DNA from: Halichoerus grypus | Lineage: Eukaryota; Chordata; Mammalia; Carnivora; Phocidae | Assembly: GCF_964656455.1 (NCBI RefSeq) | Contig: NC_135721.1 | Span: 49,235,530-49,299,529 of the forward strand | Reading direction: 5' to 3' | Length of the DNA stretch: 64,000 bases | In this document: piece after piece, positions 1-12,152 of the stretch | How the letters are laid out: the number at the start of each line of letters is the position of its first letter | Numbering within the stretch: the stretch's first letter is position 1 | Program-made: the position numbers and the translations under genes | The notes under the pieces: model-generated | Told to the model about the DNA's origin: nothing | The model's input: only the letters and a program-made list of their open reading frames with translations | Databases searched by the model: none

Positions 1-701
1 GTATATGTTTGTACATGTGTGTATGTGTGAATTTATCCTGCTTGTGGTTTGTTTAGCTTCTTGGATTTGTAGCTTTATAATTTTTATAAAATCTGGAAAA
101 TGTTCATATACTGGTTTTCCAAACATTTTTTTCTGTCCTTTCCCCATCCTCATTCTAAGACTTCAATTACATGTTATGTTGGGCAACTTCATATAATCCC
201 ACAGGTGACTTGAGGATCTGTTCTTTTTTTCTTCCCAGTCTTTTTTCTCTCTGTGCTTTATTATTTGATAGATTTTATTCCTGTGTTCAAGTGCACTGAT
301 CTCTCTCTTTTGCATTGTCTAATCTTCTTTTGATCCTATCCAGTGAAATTTTCATTTCAGATAATATATTTTTAATTTTTTAGAGTTCCATTGGGGTTTT
401 TTAAATGACTAATTTCTTGTTATTTTTGTGTCTTTTTAAAAATACATGTATATAGCTCTGATTTTTTGTTTTTTTCATGTACTTCTTGGCTAGTTCTGTC
501 ACTTCTGGCATTTTGGATTTCTGTTTGCAGACTGATTTTGTTTTTCCTAGTTATAGATCAATTTTTGGTTCTTATCATGTCTAGTAATTTTGATTGGATA
601 ACATGTTGCTGAGTGTGGATTTTGGGGGGCTGTTTTTTTCTTAAAGAGTATTGTTCTTTGTTTTGGCAAATAGTTGCAGATCTGTTTGATCTTATCAAAC
701 C
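1..701 (-). mobile_element. Ancient L1M fragment, antisense
   Basis: T-rich sequence whose wording matches the reverse complement of old mammalian L1 (L1M) internal sequence, for example 'gcttcttggatttgtagc' and 'agtcttttttctctctgtg'. It is heavily decayed, with no useful reading frame, and runs off the left edge. The subfamily is not resolved. Confidence 0.6.
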
Positions 702-878
702 CCTTTATTTATTTATTTACTTATTTATTTATTTAAAGAGGGGGGCAGAGGGGGAAGGAGAGAGACAATCTTAAGCAGGCTCCATGCCCAGTGTGGAGCC
801 TGACACAAGGCTCAGTCTCACAACCCTGAGCTGAAATCAAGAGTCGGACACTAAACCGACTGAGCCACCCAAGCACCT
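702..878 (-). mobile_element. CAN SINE (SINEC), minus strand, old copy
   Basis: Reads on the + strand from an 'atttatttatttaaag' tail to the inverted tRNA-like head 'actgagccacccaagcacc'. It is more diverged than most copies here. An imperfect TSD (tcaaaccc / tcaaaaccc) may flank it. It lies inside the antisense L1M. Confidence 0.85.
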
Positions 879-1440
879 CAAAACCCATTTTTAATCTTTG
901 CTAGCTGCACCTTCATTCCAGGGGTAGTTCAGAGTAGTATTCATCTACTCTGAATAACAGGAATCCCCAGGGACTTCTTACCAAGGTATTTCTGTATTGT
1001 CTGAGCTCCTTGAAGTGTTTATCATGTATCTTCCTTGTGTCTGTCTGTCTCTCCCGCCCCTCTTTCCCTTCCCTGCCCGACCTCATTCCTTCCCTTCTTT
1101 TTGCCTGTCGTTGTGGAGTTTCACTTTTGCTATGCCTGGCCTAGTACTCAGCAAAAACTAAAGGGAACCCCTGTGTAGATTCTGCAGTTCTTTTTTCTGC
1201 ATTGCTCCCTTCCCCCTCTTTTTGTTTGGAATTCTGCTGTACAACCTCAAGTTGTGTCAATTTTCCTGAACTTCTATCTCGGACTCTAACTCTGCTCAGC
1301 TGCTGGGCTATGTTTGGGTTTTCTCTGACTATGCCCATGATGTAGAAATCACATTCAGATAGATAACCTGTATAATTATTAAACTTAAACTCTTTTTTTT
1401 GTTTCCCTTTTTTCAGAGACCACTGAATGTCCACTATCCA
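879..1440 (-). mobile_element. Probable continuation of antisense L1M
   Basis: The same CT-rich, decayed style as 1-701 continues past the SINE, with runs such as 'tgtctgtctgtctctc'. The right boundary is soft. An open frame of 97 codons on the minus strand (1141-1434) resembles no known gene and is taken as chance. Confidence 0.35.
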
Positions 1441-3049
1441 AATCAGTTTTTGTATATTTTAGTCAGTATTCTGCTTTTTAAGATCGGGAGTTCATGTCTG
1501 TTCCTTGTTACTTCTTCATGGCTGGAAGCCTAGTTGTTTTTTCTTTTAAAGCTGCAAATACTGATACTACTGCTAGGTTCTGTGCTCCTGAAGGAAAGAT
1601 ACCTGACCATCTTTCTACCTGTAACACATAGAAAGGATTAAATATTTGTTAATGGTGCTCTTTGATTAGGAAAGGCACTAATATTTCCTGTGGTGAAAGC
1701 TTTTATTCATATTCTTATCATACTTTGAATTTATAAAAATTTCTCATGGGTAGTTGTGATCTGCTTTAAAAGATCATTCATTAGAATTTTAAAAATCATT
1801 ATTGTGAGAGAGTTCTATACCATGGCAAGAAAGGACCAAAATTTAATTTGCCTAGAATTAACATTCCCTTCTCACAATAGCATTCAACTATGTCTAAGTG
1901 ATTCTGACCTTAGTTATCCAATTTACAGAATTACTTAAATGTCTTTGTCTTCCTTCTTCTTTTATATTCCCTGCTTTTGTCTCATTTACTTTTTTTCTGC
2001 TCACATTTCTATTAGGGAGTGTAATGAGGGGGAGACAGGGAGAGCTAGCACACATGCAAATGAAACTTAAGAATTTGGCTTTTGATTCAGTTTTAATAAT
2101 GTTTAGAGGTTGTCAAAAATAATGTCAAAATCTGGTTTTAGATTTCCTTGGTTGCTCGAAATAGAAACTTTTCTTTTGGTATCTGCTACACAGGTGTCTA
2201 GCTGGCTCTCATTCTTTAACCTGGTACTGATATTAAAATACACGAGAAATTTGAATAATCTTATTGGTCTGTCATAGTTGGAACATGAATATGCTAGGGA
2301 AAGGACAGTGGGTAAATAAGGTGACATTCTTTGTTGCCAGGAATCACTGGGTTCTGTACTAATTAGCCTTGAAAAATGTGGAGTTATTTGACAGACCAGA
2401 TGTTTTCAGCATGCAGCCATGTGTCTCATCAGTGCATGTGCCTTGTGTCCGCAGGCAACGTTGTTAGATTTTTCTCATTCTATAAACAATGTTCCAAAAT
2501 ATAACTAAACCCCAAAGAGTGTTTATCTTTTTGGCTTAATTTCTGGCTTTCTATCCATTCTAAGGTTTCTCTCTAGAGGAACTGCATTTTATTGCACATA
2601 GCTCTTCATACCTAATTGTAGTATAAACACCATTCTGTTTACACTAAACCATGTGAATTATACTGTTTTTGAGTCTGTAAAATTGTAATAAAAGCAACCA
2701 ATTCACATTAACTGTATTTGTACTTTTATTTCTAAATGTAGGGGAAATAAATCTTTCTCCCTTCCATTTATTTGGACTAAGATTTTGATTTTTGGAACAT
2801 CTGAGGTAAAGACATTAAAAAAAAAAAAGTAAAACCAATCTCTAGTCTTTCGTGTTTGTGGTACTAAGTACATTGGATCAAGAAGAGCTTAAGTGTCTAC
2901 TGTGAAATTCATTCTTAAAATCAAGAGAGAGCTATCACTTTTTTATTTATAAGATTAGAACTGAGGTTTTCCTATACTAAATATATCATGGGAAGTATGG
3001 AAATTAGGAAACTAAAAACATAAAGAAAATTATCACCCATAATGTTAAT
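1441..3049. other. Intronic sequence, no repeat recognised
   Basis: AT-rich intron sequence. I see no exon, RNA gene or named repeat. There is a short A run at 2818-2828. Confidence 0.6.
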
Positions 3050-4980
3050 ACCCAAAGGAAGAAAAAATCATGGTTAACATTTTTGTATATATTTTTCTAG
3101 TCATTTTCTGTGTACTTATGTATGTGTGTATGCATGTATTTAGTGCTATATAGCTCATACATGCACATATATTCATAATTTATACATATATGCATATTTA
3201 TAGTTTTGAAAAATGTTACAATTATACTTGTAAGTTTTATTTTTTGCATTAGCTTTCACTCAACAATATTGTAAACATTTTGCTGTCTTTTACTACATGG
3301 ATGTATCATGATGTACTTAACCAATTCCTTGTTATTAGTCATCTAGATTAGTTTTTTATGGACTAATAGAAATACCTACAATTCAAGAGGCTTACATACT
3401 TTTGTTAATCTAATATTTCTTTTTGGAGATGCAGCTGGTTAGAATGCTTATTTTGGTAAAATTCTTCGGTGAAAACTTATATCATTAATACAAATTTGTT
3501 TACCAGCAGGCAGTGAATTCTCATTTATTGAAACCCCTGATAATAATACCCATTATCTTTTAAGAAATCTCTGGGAGTTTGAGTGACAAAATCATGTTTT
3601 GATTTGCATTTTTTTACATATCTGTTCAACTCCCCCCCCCCCCCATATATTGGCCTTTTTTATTGTCTTTTGTGATTTTTCTTTGTTCATTGCTTTTTAA
3701 AAAAAAACTTAAGTTTTTATGTTGTAAGTAATCTTTACCAAGTTTTTGTTTCTTCTTTATTATTATATTTTTTTAATGTATAACTTATTTTGTTTTTACT
3801 TTGTCAACCTTACCAATTTTAGTTTTATTCATTCTCTTATGCTTATGGAAGCTTTCCTACCTATCAGATAAATATTGTCCCCTTTACTATTCCATTACCA
3901 GCAATATTTACTTTTGCATAACCAACAGTATTTCTTTTCTTAAAATCTATTATATCTGATATTAATATAGCCACTCCAGCATTTTTTTTAAAGATTTTTT
4001 ATTTATTTATTTGAAAGAGAGAGAGAGCACAAGATGGGGGAGGGTCAGAGGGAGAAGCAGACTCCCGCTGAGCAGGGAGCCCAATGTGGGACTAGATCCC
4101 GGGACTCCAGGATCATGACCTGAGCCCAAGGCAGTCGCTTAACCAACTGAGTCACCCAGGCGCCCACTCCAGCATTTTTATGGTTACTTTTTGCATCGTA
4201 TATCTTGTTCCATCTTTTACTTTTACCTATTTGTATCTTTGAATCTAAAGTGTGTTTCTTGTATAGGACATGTAATTGGATCATGCTTTTTAAATCCTGT
4301 CTGACATTGTGCCTTTTGATTGGGGTGTTTATTAGTCCATTTATATTTAATGTAATTATTAATACGGTTGAATTTTACTCTTTTCCCCCCCCTGTTTTTC
4401 ATGTCTTTTTGTTCTTATCCTTTACTCTCTTTTTTGTATTAAATATTTTGTAGTGTACTATTTTAATTCCTCTGTTGATTTTTTTAATGATATATTTTGA
4501 GTTATTTTCTTAGAGGTTGCTGTATGGATTATAATCTGTATCTTAATATATCAGTCTACTTTAGGTCAATGCTGATGTAGTTTTGGTAGAATATATAGTA
4601 GTGGTTTTGCTTCAGCTTAGCTCCATTTCTTTCTTCCTTTTTTGTTCTATTTTTGTCATATATCTATATATTTTATAAACCCAACAATAGAGCATTATAA
4701 TCATTTCTTTTAAAAATTTTCTTTTAGTGAAATTAAAAGAAGAAAAGAGAAATATTTATTTAGTCTTTTATATTTCACATATAATTACTATTTCTTATGC
4801 TCTTCATTTCTTTCTGTGAATTCAAGTTAGTTTCTGTGGTCATTTCCTTTCTGGCTTCCTTTAGGATTTTTTTCAAGGCAGATCTGGTAGCAAGGAATTC
4901 TTGGTCTTCGTTTATCAGGAAATGTATTTACTTCATTTTCATTTTTAAAGGAGAGTCATAGCTAAAGATTGGTCCAAGGT
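3050..4980 (-). mobile_element. Ancient L1M element, antisense, split by a SINE
   Basis: Old L1 in reverse orientation. The left part (3050-3800) reads like an L1M 3' region (ggatgtatcatgatgtactt). The right part (3950-4980) contains typical antisense L1 wording such as 'tgatattaatatagccact' and 'tccatttatatttaatgta'. A CAN SINE interrupts it at 3987-4164. A run of 14 C (about 3632-3645) lies inside. No intact coding frame survives. Confidence 0.75.
3987..4164 (-). mobile_element. CAN SINE, minus strand, with clean TSD
   Basis: Antisense SINE from an 'aaagattttttatttattt' tail to the 'gagtcacccaggcgcc' head. A 15-bp TSD, cactccagcattttt, lies at 3972-3986 and 4165-4179. It is nested in the antisense L1M, so it is younger than that L1. 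Confidence 0.95.
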
Positions 4981-6010
4981 TTGTGCTCAGTCAAACTTGA
5001 GCCAGTAAGGTTTCCACCCTTTGTCAGTGGATTTGTGTGTGAGCTATGGAATACATTAAAAATTCAGGCAGTTTTCAAAACAGGCTGAGCTTTTAACTTT
5101 CTGCCAGGGCTTCTACTGTGTGTGTGCCTGCTGCCTCCTTGTCAGCCAGGGATGTGTGGAGTGCTTAGGCCCTTTTGGGTGTCCTACTGCACGAGTACAC
5201 AGCCTCAGTCAGCTAGGGATGTGCAGAGAGCTATTGGGCCCTTCTGTAGGTCTCTTAGTTCAATATTTCCTCTTTAATTTCTGGTTAGTCCTCCAATCTA
5301 CCCTTTGACCCAACCCAGACAGACTATATTAAGGCCAGGAGAGCTGGATTATTTCCCTCTTTGTTTATTTGTTTGTCCTTCCTTCATCTGGAGTTTTCTA
5401 CTTTTCCTAATAACGCCACGCATGTTGGCTTCTAATGGTGGGGAAGCTGCTTGTTTTCATGACAAGCCAGTATAACCAGTGGGAGGGAGGGGGAATGGAG
5501 GGTGGGTGAAGTTGGAGGGTTGATGGAGGTAGCCCCAGGCAAGAACACCACAGAGTTCCATTGTTCAGCAGTTTTCATGAATAAACACTTTTCAATTTGT
5601 TCTCCTTTGGTCTATTTCCAGAGCCCTAAAATGGTTGTTTGGGACAGTTTAGTTTATATTTGTTTTTTGGGTAGAAGATTTGCTAAGCTCTTTCCTGTGC
5701 CATAGTTGGAAGTTTAGACTTAGGTATTTTATTTTATAAGATGATTGTTTTGGCATTGATATGATCATTTTGTATTTTCTTTTATTTTTTGCATAGTGAA
5801 TTTCATTGGTAGATTTTCTAGGTTTTCTCTATTCTTGGAATAAAATCTTTTTTGATTGTAATTTATTAAGTCCTTTAATGCATATATTAATTTTGAATAA
5901 TTTGACATTTTCCCATTGATGTTTTTATTGAAACTTAATACTGGGTTTGTCTTAATGTACTATGAAAACTAATTCAGTCTAGAAATTTTACCTGAGGAAT
6001 TCATCTGTGG
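4981..6010 (-). mobile_element. Probable decayed antisense L1M leading to the exon
   Basis: T-rich text continues L1-like wording, for example around 5715-5950. The 5060-5420 part is more GC-rich and less certain. No coding exon is seen before 6055. Boundaries are not resolvable by eye. Confidence 0.35.
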
Positions 6011-6054
6011 CCCTAAAGAAGATTGAGCTAAAGATGATACAATTCCTTTTACAG
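6011..6054 (+). other. EXOC6B: 3' splice site region of the EXOC6B exon
   Basis: The acceptor AG is at 6053-6054, preceded by a short pyrimidine run (aattccttttacag). Branch-point-like 'ctaaa' motifs occur about 24 and 39 bases upstream, within 6011-6032. The reading frame that opens right after the AG supports this boundary. The pyrimidine tract is short and broken by purines. Confidence 0.85.
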
Positions 6055-6259
6055 GCATTATCCTGCACTGAAAACTCTGGAACATCTAGAGCATACCTAT
6101 CTGCCTCAAGTAAGCCACTATCGATTCTGCAAGGTGATGGTGGACAACATCCCCAAGCTTCGAGAAGAAATTAAGGATGTTTCTATGTCTGATCTCAAAG
6201 ACTTTCTGGAGAGTATCCGCAAACATTCAGACAAAATTGGAGAGACTGCCATGAAGCAA
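6055..6259 (+). CDS. EXOC6B: EXOC6B (exocyst Sec15B) internal coding exon, partial CDS
   Basis: One internal exon of an exocyst Sec15 subunit. The first base (G) completes a codon begun in the previous exon. Then come 68 uninterrupted codons, from His-Tyr-Pro-Ala-Leu to Ala-Met-Lys-Gln, with no stop. The exon is bounded by a 3' splice site (cttttacag) and a 5' splice site (CAA/gtaggt). The stretch SMSDLKDFLESIRKHSDKIG is a Sec15 hallmark. The upstream wording HLEHTYLPQVSHYRFCKVMV fits EXOC6B better than EXOC6, judged from memory. Family knowledge: Sec15 is part of the eight-subunit exocyst, which tethers secretory vesicles to the plasma membrane and binds Rab GTPases such as Rab11. This segment belongs to the N-terminal helical half, roughly residues 157-224. 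Loss-of-function changes in human EXOC6B cause a skeletal dysplasia with joint laxity. The length of 205 nt is not a multiple of three, so skipping would shift the frame. No other exon of the gene is visible here. Confidence 0.93.
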
Positions 6260-6265
6260 GTAGGT
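6260..6265 (+). other. EXOC6B: 5' splice site of the EXOC6B exon
   Basis: The donor reads CAA/gtaggt. The last exon base is A rather than the usual G, and intron position +4 is G rather than A. The GT, +3 A, +5 G and +6 T match consensus. The frame ends cleanly on a whole codon (Gln), and the conserved Sec15 reading stops here. Confidence 0.85.
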
Positions 6266-8279
6266 CTTGGGTTTACGATAGGTTGGCCAATGACTTTGCT
6301 AGTATTCTGTTAAACATGGGTTTCTCTCTGCTAAGTGTCTTAATTGTTTCATGTCATTTTAGGGAAGTCCTTCCTCTTTATGGGAACACATGATTAAAAG
6401 ATGTGTTTTAATTTTTTTAACAGAGCAATGAATTATTTACTAGTATATTGCTTTGCTCTGTGGATGTTCAGTAAATATGGATCGATTGTGATAGTTATAT
6501 AGGGACTTTAAAGAGGTTTTTCTATTTTTTGAATATTTTCCTTGACTTTGGATATGATTTGAAGCCCAAGATTTTTAAAAGGTCTCTTTCTAGGTAATGA
6601 GCTAACTTGTGCTGTAGGTACCTTTGGTTGATTACTTGTTATGTAAGCAAGATGTCGTGTTATTTATAAATATTTCTGTAGTTATTATTTCTGGATCAAT
6701 GGGTATCAATGAAGAAAGTCCTTTTGGGAAATAATGTGAATTACGATCACAGAAAGGAATTTATTTACAGCTTATAAGTTAACAAATGTGTTAGAAATTT
6801 TTAGGTTTTTTTTCCTTTTAATATCTTCATCTCTAAGTAATGAAAGCCACCAAGGAATGTCTTGATTTCTTTCTCATCATTTTGAATAAAAGAGTGCTAA
6901 TGATTTGCAGTGCTGCTTGCTCTTAAAATTTAAATCACATTGATTTTATTAAAATATCTCAGTATATCTTATGATGTAGCCTACAACAACAAAGAAGACT
7001 TGGTTGTTTATGGAAAGTGTTTGGTTCTACAAACAACTATGTTCTTGAAGAAGTCATTTGTAGTTCTTATCATTCTGGGAAGAAGGAGGGAGCACATCAT
7101 ATTTTTGATCTCAGCAAGTCTTGGTAATCTTTCAGATGTCTGATTCTGCAGAAGAGATTTGCCTATTGGAAATTTCTTTCCTAAAGCAATGCAAACATCT
7201 TTTCCCCTCTCTTTTAAATTTTGTCAATGTTATACTTTATAATGGGGGATATTTAAAACTAGTTGATGATAATCCTGATGGAAATAATCATATCATGTCA
7301 TTTTTTAGTGGTGAAGAAACAAAATTAATCATTGAAAATATATCTTTGTATTACTGGGTATATATTTTGAGTACAGGACTGAAGGTATTCTGCAAGACAA
7401 GTCTCTATTGTGTTTGACAAGTTTTTTCTAAACTTTTAAAAATAGGAGAGTGTAGTACAGAGTCTGTGGAAGCATTCTTTTTTAAAGTTACCTTTTTTTT
7501 TTAGGCCTCTGCTTGAGAAATTAATTTCAATTCTTTTTTGGTGAAAGAGAGGATTCCATGAAAATACTATTATTTCACTTAATGTGGATTATCTGGTTTC
7601 ACCTCTTAATTATTTAAAGAAATTCAGGCCCAAGGCAGGGAAGTGACTCACTCAAGTTGAGACGGCTTGTAAAGGTCAGATTCCGTGGTAGAATTCAGGT
7701 TAGATTGAGGTGAATTTGCCTACTATGGCACTCAGTCTGTGTAAACTATTAGCTGTTTGGTATATTTGTGTCATATAAAGAACTGAAGAAAACCATTGTG
7801 GATTCAGGCCTTTTAATTAAACTGATAACCCTTCATTCTTCCTATGAAATTTCCTATCAGGTATAGCTCTTGTTGCATGTATTGTTATCCTATGCCATGT
7901 TAGTTGAGATCTTTGAATAAAAATATCTTAACACATTTTAAGATCTGTAGTACCTAAAAAGTAAACAAAGTGGGAGGGAGAGAAATTACCATATACTTTG
8001 TACATAATAGTTGTTCAATAAATATTTATTTGAATTCATGGATGTTGGAGAAGAGGGAAAGGATATGATTTATTTTTCATTTATGTCAAGCCCAGAATGA
8101 TGTTTCTGACTTGTGATGGTTTTCTTCATGTTGGTAATGTAGGGAATCTTTCCATTGTGTGGCTCTGTCAATCTCTCCACATTCCATTTTAATGTGGCTT
8201 TGAAGGTTACTTCAGAAGGAAAAAGGCCAGGGAGCATTGCTTGTGTTAGAGTTTTTAAGGGCTAATCATGGACACAACA
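6266..8279. other. EXOC6B: Intron after the EXOC6B exon, no strong repeat
   Basis: AT-rich intron. A segment around 7615-7720 has faint MIR-like wording on the minus strand (gaattcaggtt, aggcagggaagtgac) but is too decayed to call. An 'aataaatatttatttgaatt' stretch near 8018 may be the end of an ancient L2/MIR copy. Confidence 0.5.
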
Positions 8280-8445
8280 TATTATCACTTCTACTCACAT
8301 TTCTTTGGCCAGAACCTAATTACTTGGCTTTACTGACCTGCAAGGGAGGTTGAGAAAATAAAATCTTACTCATCACTAAGAGGAGAAGGACTCGGGTTTG
8401 GTGAATAGTAGCTAGTCTCTGGCACAGTCTACCCTTTGGTCATCA
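8280..8445 (+). repeat. Unidentified dispersed segment, copy A
   Basis: Shares ordered similarity with 10120-10265: 'tatcact', 'ttggcca', then the exact 14-mer ggtttggtgaatag (8395-8408), then 'tagctag.ctctg'. The family was not identified. The pair is in direct orientation about 1.8 kb apart. Confidence 0.5.
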
Positions 8446-10119
8446 AATATCTCTTCACTTTTCATGCTCCTTCCAAGGAAGGCAACCCAATATCCCGTCT
8501 AGTTACTACATCCATTTCAAAGTCTAGTATCTTCCAGGGATGCTCAAAACTTGCCATCAGATCCAGATGAACCTCCAGATCCAGATGGGCTGCTGACCAG
8601 GAAAGAAGATGACAAGTTATCTACACCTGTGTTCCCTTCCACCTCCAATGAAGAAGCTAGAATAGAATAACTACAACAAAAACTTGAATTTAAAAATGGG
8701 AACAGTGGGAGATGAACAGTATTTCCTGCTTCATAAGCAAATCATGTAATCCTTTTGGGTCATCATTGGGGAATCCTTCTGCCTTGATAGTAGTGGGTCT
8801 TTCTTGCTTAGACATTAACTCTCTGAGAGGAACTCCTTTGCCTGTAGTTCTCCCGGGCTCCTGGTTGCACCCTGTTTTTTCTTTCTCTGTTTTTTTCCTT
8901 TTCAGAAAGAAGTGGATGCTGGGGAATATATCTTCCTTAGGTGATCTGTCTTTCTCATTTTCTTTCTCTCTTTATATTTCTAGATATCTACACTTACATC
9001 TATAACTATATCTGTACCCATACACCCGTCTACATATATATATATATGTAGGTATGTATCTTTGACTGCCTGCTTTCTGCTTCTGCAAATTTAGGGACCC
9101 AAGGGTTGTTTTAAATCTCTGAACAGCCAAAGGTTTATTTAGTCCAGATTTGTGATTTTTGGGCATTACAGTTAGCTCAAAACTTAGGAGGCCTCTGATC
9201 TGTTTCTTTCCCATAGGTTCTATGTGGACACCAGACCCAATGTTCTCTTCTAGCTATAATTTTGAGGAATAGTTTTTTTTTTCTTCTCCCCAGTTTGCAA
9301 AGGTAGGCCTTGTCTCATGCCTTTCTTACTTTAATGGCCCTACTTTGAAGCTGTATGAAATAATGGGTAAGAGGACCACACCTGAATTTGATCTTTGCTT
9401 CAGGATTGAGTCACTTTGTTCAACTAGAAGTATTATTTGGAATTTATTGCTCAAACTTTTTACCATTCTTTTACCATTGGGATTCTATATGCGTTCAGCT
9501 TTCTAACCCCTGAGGCCCAAGTGTGTCTGGACTTCCTCTATTTCCTATAATTTCATTTAGCAAACCAGCAACTTCTTTTTTGTGCCTCTTTTCTGTAATA
9601 CCTTGCTAGAAACAGAAAGTAAATGCTGATATATACTATAACCCTGACTCTCCATTCAGTTACAGAGCTACAGGCCCCATAGGCATGTGGTGTGCCTTTT
9701 CATTTATTACAGGTTCCAGTTTTACCAGTTGTTTTGCCACAGTATTACAGGGCTCTCCAGGCTTTCAGCTTGTTAAATATATATTCTTGCTGCCTATTGC
9801 CTGACTTCTCAACCAATGCCATTTCTTTTAGTTTTTTATTTTTTGTTAAGGCAAAACCATTCTTCCAATACCAGTTTCTGTTTTCCCTGAATAATGCTGC
9901 TTATTGTAAGAGCTAAGCTCTAAAATCTCACCATAGAAGTTTCATTTTTCCTCATTGGAAGTCCAAAATGGATCTTCCTGGTAGGGTCGCTCTTCTTTAA
10001 GTGACCATCAAGGGATCCAGGACTCTTCTGACTTGTGGCTCTATCACTTCCAACATTATATCAGTAGGAAAAAGAGTAAATAAGACCCTGGGGATTTCTA
10101 TGGACGCGGCTTGTAAGTG
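8446..10119. other. Intronic sequence between the two related segments
   Basis: No named repeat is recognised. A short stretch near 8561-8590 repeats 'cagatccagatg' and 'ccagatccagatggg'. A TA/TG-rich tract lies around 8985-9055. If the flanking copies are LTRs, this would be the remnant of an internal region, but no retroviral coding wording can be seen. Confidence 0.4.
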
Positions 10120-10265
10120 ATACGTATCACTGCTGTCAACATTACATTGGCCATACCTTATACACTGCAGGTGAGGCTTGGATATATAGTCTGTCTGACT
10201 GGGAGGAACAAGAAATAGGTTTGGTGAATAGCTAGCTAGCCTCTGCTACAACCTACTATTATACA
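10120..10265 (+). repeat. Unidentified dispersed segment, copy B
   Basis: Second member of the pair with 8280-8445. The exact shared 14-mer ggtttggtgaatag is at 10218-10231, followed by 'ctagctagcctctg'. Similarity also runs upstream of this core. It is diverged, so the duplication or insertions are old. Confidence 0.5.
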
Positions 10266-11024
10266 GCCTCGGAAAAAACATATCTTCCATTCTCTTGCCT
10301 TTTTTCTTCACAATACATATCTTCCGTGTTGCTTGCCTGTTTCCCCCCCCACAATTTCATCTCTTTGCCATTCCCCGTCCCCCATATGTTTGCCTTCTGA
10401 TTTACTAATTCAATTTTTAGCATTGTCAATTCTGCTATTCAGAACTTTGTTATCATTATATTTTTAGTTTAGCAACCTGTGAAACCACAGGTTTGCCTTT
10501 AGAAATTTGTTCTTGTCCTTTTTTTAAAAAAAATATTCTAAGTTGTTTTCTTGAGAACCATATGAGAAAATAGGTTTGAAAGTCTTATTGATACTGATAA
10601 TTGGTCTGGGCTCTTCTAGAAATTAGGTAGGTGATTGTGCTTTTTCATGGTGGACATTTCCCTTTGTCTTCTACCCATGTATCCTGAGTTGCTACATTGA
10701 TCTCTGGGTGGATTTTGTCCTTGGTACTGTGCAGTGATGGAAGAATTGGTAGATTGGTTTCTTTTGAGGATATAGCAGCCAAAACAAACTACCAGAAGGG
10801 CTCCACCCTGATTAAACTTTAATGAGCAAATTAGGCTCTAAACTTTTATCTGTTATTATAATCTCAAACTGTTTGTTGTCCCATTTTATCAAAAGATATG
10901 TTGCAAAAAGTACTATTTGAGGATGATCTGAAGGATATGTAGTTTATCCATTCCTCTGTATTTAAAGTGGTATGTTGTCTCTGGATAAAGCTTTATCAGC
11001 AGGTAGCTCTTTGCTTTGATCGCA
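10266..11024. other. Intronic sequence, no repeat recognised
   Basis: Ordinary AT-rich intron with short C runs near 10345 and 10380. No exon-like or RNA-like feature. Confidence 0.5.
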
Positions 11025-11552
11025 TGTGGTAGGCAGAATTCTAGGATGATCCCCAGGATTCCTGCCCCCTGGTGCTGCATGCATCCTGTAAAATCCCCCT
11101 CCTTGAGTGCATGGGCCTGGTATAATCAGGTAGACTCTTTTAAGAGTGAATGGAGATCAGGTATAGAAGTTAGATTTAAAGCTGCAGCAGATGCTCTACT
11201 GTTGGTCTTGAAGAAATAAGCTGCCATGTTGGAGAGGGACACATAGCATGGAACTGTAGGCCGCTGGAGGTGCTGAGACTTCCTGACAGCTGGCAAGGAA
11301 ATGGGAACCAAATCCCACAACCACATGGAACTGAATTCTGCCTATAATATAAATGAATTTAGAAGAGGACCCTGAGTTCCTGATGAGACTACAGCTCTGA
11401 CTGACACCATGATTTCAGCCTGGTGAGACCCTGAGTAGAAGACCCAGCAAAAAATGCTGAACTCCTGAACCATGGAAACTAAGATAGTAACTGTGTGGTT
11501 TTAAACCACTAAGTTTATAGGAATTTGTTACAGCAATAGAAAATTAATATCT
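11025..11552 (+). mobile_element. MLT1-type LTR (ERVL-MaLR), sense
   Basis: Begins with the MLT1C-like 'tgtggtaggcagaattct' and ends with the typical 'ttttaaaccactaagttt' plus 'tttgttacagcaatagaa'. The length of about 528 bp is long for a solo LTR of this family, so it may carry small insertions. It is an ancient non-coding LTR. The open frames inside are chance. Confidence 0.85.
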
Positions 11553-11585
11553 CTATTATTTTGGTCTTTTGTTGTTGTTGTTGTT

Positions 11586-11776
11586 TAAAGATTTATTTAT
11601 TTATTTGAGAGAAAGAGAGGGCACCAGCAGGAGGGGCAGTGGGAGAGGGAGAGAGAATCCCAAGCAGACTCTGCGCTAGGTGTGGAGCCCAATGTGGGGC
11701 TCCCCCAACGCTGAGACCATGACCCAAGCCGAAACCAAGAGTGGGAGCTCAACCGACTCCACCACCCAGGCACCCC
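11586..11776 (-). mobile_element. CAN SINE, minus strand
   Basis: Antisense SINE from 'aaagatttatttatttattt' to 'actccaccacccaggcacc'. It follows a GTT triplet run (about 11570-11585). The TSD is not clear, because a second SINE tail follows directly. Confidence 0.9.
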
Positions 11777-11832
11777 CTACCTTTTTAAAAGACTTATTTA
11801 TTTATTTGAGAGCGAGAGAGAGAATGCAAGTG
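11777..11832 (-). mobile_element. CAN SINE tail fragment, minus strand
   Basis: Only the tail and GA-rich part of a second antisense SINE is present ('aaaagacttatttatttatt' then 'gagagcgagagagagaatg'). It breaks off into unrelated sequence near 11832, giving a 5'-truncated copy next to the full one. Confidence 0.7.
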
Positions 11833-12152
11833 AGCATATTTTGGTGTTGAGTAGAATTACTTTTTACTAAACTGTACATTTTTATTTTGCCTTTGTTGAG
11901 CGAAGAAACAGTGGTATAGTCTAGTTTAAAATGTGTCTAGATAGAAGTCTCTGAGTTTTTCATCTATCTTCCAGTATACCTACGAAGCTGCAGAAAAGTA
12001 AAAAATATGTAAGTATGAAAACTAGGAGAGAAGTTCAACCATTTAGTAGAATCTGAGGAGGAGTTTTAAAATTGTCCATTCTGCTGTTTATTACCTTGTT
12101 GAATTTTAAGTTAAGCAGTCTTGTTTTTATTTTCAAAAAATCTTTCATATTC

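Noticed and set aside
6055..6259. Assignment of the exon to EXOC6 instead of EXOC6B
   Set aside because: Residues such as HLEHTYLPQVSHYRF and DNIPKLREEIKDV fit EXOC6B as I remember it, while EXOC6 differs at several of these. A protein search would settle it.
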